A program made the translations under genes and the position numbers. The notes below the pieces were generated by a model, which saw only the letters and a list, made by a program, of their open reading frames with translations, did not search any database and was not told where the DNA came from. Of a stretch of DNA of 5,454 nt, positions 1 to 5,454 are shown piece by piece. The first letter of the stretch is position 1; the number at the start of each line of letters is the position of its first letter. The DNA is from Cytophagales bacterium (lineage in GTDB: Bacteria > Bacteroidota > Bacteroidia > Cytophagales > UBA9547): contig JANYCH010000258.1 in assembly GCA_025360395.1 (NCBI GenBank), positions 1-5,454 on the forward strand, written 5' to 3'.

Positions 1-106
1 CTTTCCACTTATAATAATACAGGTAATCATAACAGGCTTCCTTACTGGAAAACCGCTTCACAAATTCTAGTTCGTTCTCCCCTGCAAACTTTATAAAACC
101 TTCCAT
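1..106 (-). CDS. IS1595-family transposase, N-terminal fragment (cut by window edge)
   Basis: Reading the minus strand from an ATG at 106-104 gives 35 intact codons that run off the left edge, so the 3' part of the gene is outside the window. The peptide begins MEGFIKFAGENELEFVKRF and continues to a Cys (C24) followed by a Tyr-rich YDYLYYYKW segment. This pattern, an E-F-x-x-x-F-x-s-x-e-x-C-x-x-Y-L-x-x-x-[KR]-W run just before a zinc ribbon, is typical of the N-terminus of IS1595 (ISXO2-like) transposases. In that family the next residues carry the C-x2-C zinc ribbon, followed by a DDE/DDN catalytic domain; none of that can be seen here. The gene is divergent from the sirtuin gene, 89 bases away. 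No terminal inverted repeat could be recognised in that gap. The family call rests on a short N-terminal match, and a non-transposase zinc-ribbon protein cannot be fully excluded. Confidence 0.65.
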   Translation of the reverse strand, partial: MEGFIKFAGENELEFVKRFSSKEACYDYLYYYKWK

Positions 107-195
107 AACCAACAAAATATTATTCTGTAATTTAATACTTTATAACCAAAAAGTAAATAATTGGGCTATTCTATAAATTTAAATAAAGTTAAGGA

Positions 196-885
196 ATGAA
201 AAAGATAGTTGTGCTTTCCGGTGCAGGCATTAGTGCTGAAAGCGGGATCAAAACCTTCAGAGACTCGGATGGGCTTTGGGAGGGCCATGATGTGATGGAA
301 GTAGCTACCCCCGAAGGCTGGAAAAAAAACCAGGCTTTGGTCCTTGATTTTTATAATCAAAGAAGGAAACAGGCTTTAAGTGTGAAACCAAATGCAGCAC
401 ATTATGCCCTGGTGGAATTAGAAAAACATTACGATGTTACAGTCATCACTCAGAATGTTGACAATCTTCATGAGAAAGCAGGATCATCAAAAGTAATGCA
501 CCTTCACGGCGAACTATTCAAAACACGAAGTACTTTCGACGAAAGCCTCGTCTACGATATGAATGGTTGGGAACTAAAAAAAGGAGATAAATGTGAAAAA
601 GGATCACAATTAAGGCCACATATTGTATGGTTTGGAGAAGAAGTGCCTATGATGGATGCTGCAACCAAAGAAGCAATGAAAGCTGATATTTTCATTGTCA
701 TCGGGACATCCTTAGTGGTATATCCTGCAGCAGGCCTGGTTGATTTTGCACCGGCAACCTCTAAAATATATGTTGTAGACCAAAACATGCCTTACATCTC
801 TCCAAGACCAAATATGATCCTGATAGAAGAAAAAGCAACAATTGGAATGAAAAAGATACTGGAAGAATTAATTCTTGCAAGTTAA
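196..885 (+). CDS. cobB: Sir2-family NAD-dependent protein deacylase (class III sirtuin, zinc-less type)
   Basis: Cytoplasmic sirtuin that would remove acyl groups from lysines using NAD+, releasing nicotinamide and O-acyl-ADP-ribose. The 229-residue protein is a minimal sirtuin core. Visible motifs are the NAD-binding GAGIS (9-13), TFRDSDGLWE (20-29), TQNVD (85-89), the catalytic His in HLHGE (H104), the HIVWFGE segment (142-148) and GTS (170-172). Y53 and R56 in FYNQRR form the Y-x2-R signature that in class III enzymes such as SIRT5 and CobB recognises acidic acyl groups, so desuccinylase or demalonylase activity is a reasonable inference besides deacetylation. Unusually, the two C-x2-C pairs of the zinc module are absent: the protein has a single cysteine (C133). 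I recall this as common in Bacteroidota sirtuins, so it is probably not a damaged gene. The ATG at 196 is chosen because it places MKKIVVLSGAG directly at the Rossmann strand. The purine run before it lies too close to be a normal ribosome-binding site. Confidence 0.93.
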   Translation: MKKIVVLSGAGISAESGIKTFRDSDGLWEGHDVMEVATPEGWKKNQALVLDFYNQRRKQALSVKPNAAHYALVELEKHYDVTVITQNVDNLHEKAGSSKVMHLHGELFKTRSTFDESLVYDMNGWELKKGDKCEKGSQLRPHIVWFGEEVPMMDAATKEAMKADIFIVIGTSLVVYPAAGLVDFAPATSKIYVVDQNMPYISPRPNMILIEEKATIGMKKILEELILAS

Positions 886-928
886 AATCTGTAAACGAGC
901 ACAACATCTTAAAGACACGGATGTGGAT

Positions 929-955
929 TTTGATTCGGATAAATGATTAATTTTA
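929..955 (+). promoter_or_regulatory. possible Bacteroidota-type promoter for tsaB
   Basis: TTTG at 929-932 followed by TAATTTTA at 948-955 resembles the Bacteroidota -33 (TTTG) and -7 (TAnnTTTG) elements, with 7 of 8 bases matching in the -7 box. The spacer is 15 bases, shorter than the roughly 19 usually described. The box lies 26 bases before the TTG start of tsaB. In an AT-rich gap such matches arise by chance, so this is only a candidate. Confidence 0.25.
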
Positions 956-981
956 TCAGTTAAAACAATAAAATAACTCTT

Positions 982-1674
982 TTGATCACAAACAAATCCT
1001 TCATCCTCTCAGTAGACACTTCAACTCAGGTTTGTTCAGTAGCTATCCATAACAATGGCATTTTAGTGGCAAACATTGAAACATATAAGGAAAATTCTCA
1101 TTCTGAGAATCTTACCTCCATGATCGGGCAAGTTTGCCAGTTCACTGGAATACTAATTTCAGATATATCAGCATTTGCCTTGTCAAAAGGTCCTGGATCC
1201 TACACAGGTTTAAGGATTGGCTGCTCCGCTTTAAAAGGATTGTGTTTTGCTTTAGATAAACCATTAATTGCCATAAGTACTTTGCAGGTAATGGCAAATG
1301 GCCTGAAGCCAGTGGCTGAAAAAACAGATCTGATATGCCCAATGATTGATGCAAGGCGGATGGAAGTTTATCAGGGACTATTTACTAATTCAGGGGAGGT
1401 TTTTGAGATGGAAAAACCATTGATACTGGAAGAAAATAGCTATGCTGATCTATTAAAGAATAAAAGAATTCTTTTTGCAGGCAACGGATCTGATAAACTC
1501 AAGGCTTTGATTAACCATTCGAATGCAAGTTTTTTGGCTGGATATCATCCACTTGCCAGAAACATGGGGGATTTAGCTTACGAAGCTTTTCTTAAAAATG
1601 AATTTGTAGATGTAGCTTATTTTGAACCAGAATATCTGAAAGAGTTTTACACTTCAGCAAAGGTGATGGAATAG
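982..1674 (+). CDS. tsaB: tRNA t6A biosynthesis protein TsaB
   Basis: Non-catalytic ASKHA-fold partner of TsaD. With TsaD and TsaE it transfers the threonylcarbamoyl group, made by TsaC, to A37 of ANN-decoding tRNAs in the cytoplasm. The 230-residue length is normal for TsaB. Family signatures are ILSVDTSTQVCSVAI (8-22), SHSENL (39-44), the strongly conserved GPGSYTGLRIG (70-80), MIDARRMEVY (121-130) and the C-terminal PEYLKEF (216-222). It is too short for TsaD and lacks that protein's metal-binding His motif. The start is taken as TTG at 982: the frame is closed by a TAA at 961-963, there is no ATG or GTG between that stop and the conserved first strand, and TTG gives the short leader expected before the ILSVDTST strand. 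No clear ribosome-binding site is visible. The gene lies 96 bases downstream of the sirtuin gene on the same strand, and the gap suggests separate transcription. Confidence 0.95.
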   Translation: MITNKSFILSVDTSTQVCSVAIHNNGILVANIETYKENSHSENLTSMIGQVCQFTGILISDISAFALSKGPGSYTGLRIGCSALKGLCFALDKPLIAISTLQVMANGLKPVAEKTDLICPMIDARRMEVYQGLFTNSGEVFEMEKPLILEENSYADLLKNKRILFAGNGSDKLKALINHSNASFLAGYHPLARNMGDLAYEAFLKNEFVDVAYFEPEYLKEFYTSAKVME

Positions 1675-1755
1675 CCAATTTGACCTTTCTTACAACACAA
1701 AGCATTCTGGCTTTAGTATTCAGTATTTTATCCAACCATTCTTTTTTACTATTTT

Positions 1756-1763
1756 TAATTTTG
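1756..1763 (+). promoter_or_regulatory. possible -7 promoter box for the membrane-protein pair
   Basis: TAATTTTG is an exact match to the Bacteroidota -7 consensus TAnnTTTG and ends 28 bases before the ATG at 1792, a plausible leader length. No TTG element is found at the expected distance upstream (about 1730-1738 reads TCCAACCATT), so the promoter call is weak. The surrounding 1741-1790 stretch is T-rich. Confidence 0.3.
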
Positions 1764-1791
1764 TTATTCTATTTTTTTCTAAAAATTATCA

Positions 1792-2805
1792 ATGCAAAAC
1801 ACTGCAAAAAGCCTTTTTGAAGAAGGGATCCTGGATGAAGGTACTTACAATAAAATAAGTGGATCAGAATCAAATCCGTTATTTTCCCTCTTCTGGGAAC
1901 TCCGGACGCTGCTTTATCTGGGGGTGCTTCTCATAACAAGTGGTTTTGGAATTGTAGTTTACCAAAACATAGACACCATAGGCCACCAGGCCATTTTAGC
2001 TTTGATCGCTGTTCTTTGCGGCTGTTGCTTTTTTTACTGTTTTAAACAAGGTGAGCCTTATAAAAACGGAAAGGTAAAAAATGCCAGCACCTTCTTTGAC
2101 TATATTTTATTAACCGGCTGTTTACTGTTCCTGACTTTTGAAGGATATATCCAGTTTCAATATCAGGTATTTGGTCTCAGATATGGATTGGCTGCTATCA
2201 TCCCCACAGTAGTTTTCTTTTTCGTTTCTTACCGGTTCGATAATATTAGCATTCTCTCCATGGCCATCACCGGCCTGGCTGCCTGGGCGGGAATCACCAT
2301 CACTCCTCTTCATCTGATTGAATCAAACGACTTTACTGGGCACAGCGTTATTTATACTGCAGAAGTATTAGGCATTGCCCTGAGCACAGCCGGATGGGTA
2401 TTGATGCAAAAAGGTATCAAAAGCCACTTTTTTTATACCTATGTCAATTTTGCCACACACTTATTGTTTGTCAGCACTTTAGCAGGCTTGTTCCTTTCAG
2501 AAGGCGGGGAAAAGTTTTTATGGTTTGCCTGGATACTTGCACTGGCAGCAGCATGTGTAGTATTTGCAAAACAGGAAAAGAGCTTTTATTTTCTTTTGAT
2601 AGCCCTCATTTACACGTATACTGGTCTCACACATGTATTTATGACATCCATCGATTGGGATAATGAGGCAGTTGTCTGGCTTGGAATGTGGTACTTTATG
2701 GCCTCTTGTGCCGGTATCATCTATTTCCTTGTGAATCACAAAAAAATAGTATCCAAACTTTTTAATCCAGGATCAGGTCCGGACACTTCCAATGATCATC
2801 TATAA
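1792..2805 (+). CDS. DUF2157-like polytopic membrane protein, first of a coupled pair
   Basis: A 337-residue inner-membrane protein of unknown function. About 36 hydrophilic residues come first, including GILDEGTYNKIS (12-23). Then come about ten hydrophobic segments, roughly at 38-58, 66-84, 102-120, 131-147, 151-171, 186-205, 214-235, 242-259, 264-284 and 293-314, and a short polar tail. The arrangement, a short helical L-x-E-x-G-x-[IL]-x-x-E-x-Y leader followed by FSLFWELRTLLYLGVLL and many helices, fits the DUF2157 family (assigned from memory of the family pattern, not a search). No catalytic motif or signal peptide is seen. The ATG at 1792 is the natural start because it precedes the leader helix. 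The stop codon overlaps the start region of the next gene by 14 bases, so the two are probably translated together and may form one complex. A stable ancient paralogy with the next gene is suggested by the similar leader. Function is unknown. Confidence 0.85.
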   Translation: MQNTAKSLFEEGILDEGTYNKISGSESNPLFSLFWELRTLLYLGVLLITSGFGIVVYQNIDTIGHQAILALIAVLCGCCFFYCFKQGEPYKNGKVKNASTFFDYILLTGCLLFLTFEGYIQFQYQVFGLRYGLAAIIPTVVFFFVSYRFDNISILSMAITGLAAWAGITITPLHLIESNDFTGHSVIYTAEVLGIALSTAGWVLMQKGIKSHFFYTYVNFATHLLFVSTLAGLFLSEGGEKFLWFAWILALAAACVVFAKQEKSFYFLLIALIYTYTGLTHVFMTSIDWDNEAVVWLGMWYFMASCAGIIYFLVNHKKIVSKLFNPGSGPDTSNDHL

Positions 2806-3976
2806 CAAAACCTGGCTTTATAATCTTGAGACAAGAAATAAGGCTAAAAACTGGAAATTCAACGGATTAATTTCCGAGAATGACCAAACCAGGATTTCCG
2901 ACAGCAAACCTGTTGGCTTTTACATGCCCGGTTTTTGGATGGCATTGGGCCTGTTCTTTTTTACCACTATCCTCCTTTGCGCAAGCGGCGGTTTTCTTTC
3001 TCTTGTTGTTCTGGCAACAGACATCAATGAAGAATTTGCCTTTCAGATTGTAAACTTCATTTATAGCATAGCGTGCTTTCATTTTGCTGAGAAATACAAA
3101 AAAGACAAACATTACTTCAATGCAGGTACAGACAACGCGCTTGTCTGGGCAGGGACAGGATCGCTTATAGGAAATGTGTTCTGGATATTATTTGAAGCAG
3201 GAATTCACGATCAGACTGTTTGGATAGCAGGGCTTTTCCTTGCCTCATTTGCTTGCTTTATTGTTACACTGAGATATGCCGATGTCTTTGTTGCCTTGTC
3301 TTATTTTATCAGTGGATTGCTGGCTCTATTGTTCCTTTGTGGAAACATGGGAATCTGGGGCAAAGCCATCATTCCTTTTGCAGGATTTGTTTATTCAGCA
3401 GGAACATATATCATTTTAAAGTACCGTGTTTCAGCAGAAAATAAATTTTTCTACCACGATTGCATTGCTATTGCAGAAGCCGCAGCCTTGATATCGGCCT
3501 ATATTTCAGTGAACTATTTTGTAGTCAGAGAACTGAGCATTGTCATGTTAGACCTTTATTTAAACGAAGGCCAGGATATTCCTTACGGCAACATTTTCCT
3601 ATTGCTTACCATAGCCATTCCTCCCGCCTACATCTATTTAGGACTTAAAGACAAAAACAGGATCATGCTTAGGATTGGAATGCTCTTAGTCGGTGCTTCC
3701 CTATTCACAATCCGGTATTATCATTCTATTTTACCTCCGGAAGTTGCCATGATCATAGGTGGTGCCTTGTTAATCGGAATATCTTACTTCCTGTTGAAAT
3801 TCTTAAAAACACCTCAATATGGCTTTTCTATAAAAGAAGAAAATGAAAGCGCAGGGTATAAAATTGCAGAAAGTCTTATTGTAGCAGAAACATTTTCACA
3901 GCAGCCTTCGGCAGAAAGTGGAAATAGATTTGGAGGAGGCTCCTTTGGTGGTGCTGGCGCTAACGAGAATTATTAA
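2792..3976 (+). CDS. DUF2157/DUF4401-like polytopic membrane protein with Gly-rich C-terminal tail
   Basis: A 394-residue membrane protein of unknown function. The leader (1-46) is charged and contains NKAKNWKFNGLISENDQTRIS (16-36 region), echoing the leader of the upstream gene. Hydrophobic segments lie at about 48-76, 84-97, 115-135, 142-160, 164-184, 192-210, 225-245, 266-284, 291-308 and 317-337. A polar cytoplasmic-type tail of about 55 residues then ends in RFGGGSFGGAGANENY (379-394), resembling the Gly/Ser-rich ends seen on TPM- and LemA-associated membrane proteins. The ATG at 2792 lies inside the last codons of the upstream gene, in another frame, and the overlap implies translational coupling. 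No obvious stem-loop terminator follows the stop at 3974-3976. It could be the DUF4401-type partner often found beside DUF2157 proteins; I cannot settle this without a profile search. A GDYXXLXY-domain gene that I recall as a frequent third member is not present here. Confidence 0.83.
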   Translation: MIIYNKTWLYNLETRNKAKNWKFNGLISENDQTRISDSKPVGFYMPGFWMALGLFFFTTILLCASGGFLSLVVLATDINEEFAFQIVNFIYSIACFHFAEKYKKDKHYFNAGTDNALVWAGTGSLIGNVFWILFEAGIHDQTVWIAGLFLASFACFIVTLRYADVFVALSYFISGLLALLFLCGNMGIWGKAIIPFAGFVYSAGTYIILKYRVSAENKFFYHDCIAIAEAAALISAYISVNYFVVRELSIVMLDLYLNEGQDIPYGNIFLLLTIAIPPAYIYLGLKDKNRIMLRIGMLLVGASLFTIRYYHSILPPEVAMIIGGALLIGISYFLLKFLKTPQYGFSIKEENESAGYKIAESLIVAETFSQQPSAESGNRFGGGSFGGAGANENY

Positions 3977-4213
3977 TCAATGCCCTAACAATTCGACTGG
4001 AACAATCAGTTTGATTACTCAATAATCTGCAACCAGATACAACAACAAAACCCTCGAGTAGTGAAAATTAAAAGGAGTAAATAGTCACCCCTTAACAACA
4101 ATATAAGTTATTACCTATCAATTGTTTATTGAGCAAAAAAGGAGATTTAAAAGCTTTTATAATTGCAGGATTTTGACTATTTTGTATCAAAATGTTGTAG
4201 AAATTACGAGCAA
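3977..4213. other. non-coding gap between the membrane operon and the IS5 transposase
   Basis: This 237-base stretch is AT-rich, has no credible open frame on either strand, and shows no tRNA-like or riboswitch-like fold that I can recognise. Somewhere inside it should lie the left end of the IS5-family element, since such elements have only a short leader before the transposase. Short inverted repeats occur at 4004-4016 and 4179-4193. There is no GC-rich hairpin followed by a T run that would mark a factor-independent terminator for the membrane operon. Confidence 0.7.
4179..4193. repeat. short perfect inverted repeat in the transposase leader
   Basis: ATTTTG-TAT-CAAAAT forms a 6-bp AT-rich stem with a 3-base loop, 21 bases before the transposase ATG. 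IS elements sometimes carry leader hairpins that block read-through translation from outside promoters, but this stem is weak and may be chance. Confidence 0.3.
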
Positions 4214-5454
4214 ATGTTAGGCAAATCCCCTTCACAAACCACCCCTCAAACTGATCTTTTCAGGCCACTTTTAAGCTCTTTCATTGATTTTGACAATTCC
4301 CTTGTCAGGCTTACTTTCAGACTGGATTGGAACACCCTAGAAAGCTCTTTCGAGGGTTTTTATTCCAAAACAGGGACCCCTTCTAAACCTGTCCGCCTGA
4401 TGGCAGGCCTGCTCATGCTCAAACAAATGTTCAACTATTCAGATGAGACATTGGTTGAGGTGTGGAAGCAAAATCCTTATTATCAGTATTTTACCGGGGA
4501 GTTATATTTTAACTGGGATCTGCCGTGCGATCCAAGTGACCTTGTCCATTTCAGGGACCGGATAGGACAGCAAGGAGTAGAAACTATTCTGGCCATGAGT
4601 GTTTCTTTGTTTACCGCCCAGGTTGCCAAGGCCAGCATTGTCAATGTGGACACAACAGTACAGGAAAAGAACATCACCTTTCCTACCGATACCAAGCTTG
4701 CAGTAAAGATCATCAACAAATGCAGGGCCATAGCAGCAGATGCCCAAATTGGGTTAAGGCAAAGCTATACAAGGACTGTAAAAGAGAATTTGATCAAGTG
4801 CAGGTTTGCACACCATCCCAAAAGGCAAAAGGAAGGAAGAAAGGCCATGAAAAAGATCAAAGGTATTGCAGGAAGGCTTGTGAGGGAACTGGAAAGGAAC
4901 CTCACAGGTAGGCACAAAGAAGATTATATCCTTGATATTGAATTATTTAAAAAGGTATTAGCGCAGAAAAGGACCGATAAAGATAAAATATACAGCCTTC
5001 ATGAACCTGAAGTTGCCTGTATAGCGAAAGGAAAAGCCCACAAGCAATATGAATTTGGTTCTAAAATAGGATTTGCCACACTGCCTGGAAGTAACCTCAT
5101 AGTAGGAGTGGCACACTTCAAAGGCAATCCACATGATAGCAAAACATTAGAGGGCACGCTCGCATCTGCAAGAAAGACAACTCAAAAGGAACTGAAAGGC
5201 GCCGTGGTTGACAGGGGCTATAAGGGTGTAACGAAGGTAGGAGAAACAAATATCATAATACCTAACCCAAAGAAAGACAGTAAGTTGTCACCCAGAGAAA
5301 AAACCCTTAAAAGAAAACTTTGTAGGGGAAGGGCAGCCATTGAACCATTGATCAGCCACCTCAAACATGACCACAGGATGATGAAAAACTTCCTTAAAGG
5401 GGCAAAAGGAGATATACTAAATGCAATCATGGCAGCGGCAGCATTCAACTTGAG
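4214..5454 (+). CDS. IS5-family DDE transposase, C-terminus cut by window edge
   Basis: An uninterrupted frame of 413 codons runs from ATG 4214 to the right edge with no stop. It would catalyse cut-and-paste transposition of its element. The N-terminal DUF772-type domain includes RLMAGLLMLKQMFNYSDE (61-78), NPYYQYFTGE (87-96) and PCDPSDLVHFRDRIG (104-118), the hallmark of the IS1478-like branch of IS5. The catalytic triad is visible: D146 in IVNVDTT, D333 in AVVDRGYKG and E377 in RAAIEPLISHLK, where R373-x3-E377-x6-K384 reproduces the family's R(3)E(6)K signature. A basic linker around 195-235 separates the first two acidic residues. Proteins of this type are usually around 430-450 residues, so only a few tens of residues should be missing. 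No frameshift or premature stop is seen, so the enzyme is probably intact. The ATG at 4214 gives the expected leader before DLFRPLLSSFID; an in-frame TTG at 4163 is the only upstream alternative. Confidence 0.92.
   Translation, partial: MLGKSPSQTTPQTDLFRPLLSSFIDFDNSLVRLTFRLDWNTLESSFEGFYSKTGTPSKPVRLMAGLLMLKQMFNYSDETLVEVWKQNPYYQYFTGELYFNWDLPCDPSDLVHFRDRIGQQGVETILAMSVSLFTAQVAKASIVNVDTTVQEKNITFPTDTKLAVKIINKCRAIAADAQIGLRQSYTRTVKENLIKCRFAHHPKRQKEGRKAMKKIKGIAGRLVRELERNLTGRHKEDYILDIELFKKVLAQKRTDKDKIYSLHEPEVACIAKGKAHKQYEFGSKIGFATLPGSNLIVGVAHFKGNPHDSKTLEGTLASARKTTQKELKGAVVDRGYKGVTKVGETNIIIPNPKKDSKLSPREKTLKRKLCRGRAAIEPLISHLKHDHRMMKNFLKGAKGDILNAIMAAAAFNL

Larger units (their letters stand above)
4075..5454 (+). 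mobile_element. IS5-family insertion sequence, left part (right end outside window; left boundary uncertain)
   Basis: The element is inferred from the transposase frame that begins at 4214 and reaches the window edge. The left boundary is a guess: GAGTAAATAGTCACCCC at 4075-4091 is the most end-like sequence upstream of the transposase, but its inverted partner would lie beyond 5454 and cannot be checked. The true end could be anywhere from about 4050 to 4200. No target duplication can be assessed. Confidence 0.4.

Noticed and set aside
183..195. GTTAAGGA before the sirtuin ATG as a Shine-Dalgarno sequence
   Set aside because: The AGGA touches the ATG, which is too close to work as a normal ribosome-binding site.
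107..195. Terminal inverted repeat of the left IS1595-like element
   Set aside because: No sequence here can be recognised as an element end without the other end, which is outside the window.
875..943. Short open frame overlapping the sirtuin stop, from TTG 875 to TGA 943, encoding an acidic peptide ending DTDVDFDSDK
   Set aside because: About 22 codons, non-ATG start, no ribosome-binding site and no recognisable family; most likely chance coding in the gap.
938..957. GATAAA...TTTATC inverted repeat as a terminator for the sirtuin gene
   Set aside because: Only 6 AT pairs with an 8-base loop and no T run after it; too weak, and it overlaps a better promoter-like match.
2792..2805. Overlap of the two membrane-protein genes as a frameshift splitting one gene
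   Set aside because: Each protein has its own hydrophilic leader, its own full set of membrane segments and a polar C-terminus, so they are two genes.
4004..4016. AATCA-GTT-TGATT hairpin as a terminator for the membrane operon
   Set aside because: Five-base AT-rich stem not followed by a T run; not a credible terminator.
4483..4747. Minus-strand open frames, also at 5218-5448
   Set aside because: Both lie antisense to the transposase, whose catalytic motifs prove the plus frame; the minus frames match no family.

Overview
The window looks like a stretch of a Bacteroidota chromosome, possibly Cytophagia or a related class, though the class cannot be fixed from sequence alone. The reasons are a moderately AT-rich composition, starts without convincing Shine-Dalgarno sequences, TAnnTTTG-like -7 motifs upstream of genes, a sirtuin of the cysteine-poor type common in that phylum, and a pair of DUF2157-like membrane proteins.

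Layout. Positions 1-106 (minus strand) hold the first 35 codons of a probable IS1595-family transposase that runs off the left edge. Positions 196-885 encode a Sir2-family NAD-dependent protein deacylase with the class III (SIRT5/CobB-like) Y-x2-R signature but without the zinc-binding cysteines. Positions 982-1674 encode TsaB, the partner of TsaD in making tRNA t6A, starting at a TTG codon. Positions 1792-2805 and 2792-3976 encode two polytopic membrane proteins that overlap by 14 bases and look like a translationally coupled, anciently duplicated pair. The second ends in a Gly-rich tail. A non-coding stretch (3977-4213) follows. From 4214 to the right edge runs a long open frame without a stop, encoding most of an IS5-family DDE transposase with all its catalytic residues.

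How the parts relate. The sirtuin and TsaB are ordinary housekeeping genes, here co-directional but separated by a 96-base gap. The membrane pair is a small operon of unknown function. The segment is bracketed by two unrelated insertion sequences, both cut by the window edges, so it is a short conserved island between mobile elements. I see no defence system, CRISPR array, tRNA or rRNA. The least understood part is the membrane-protein pair; the rest belongs to known families.
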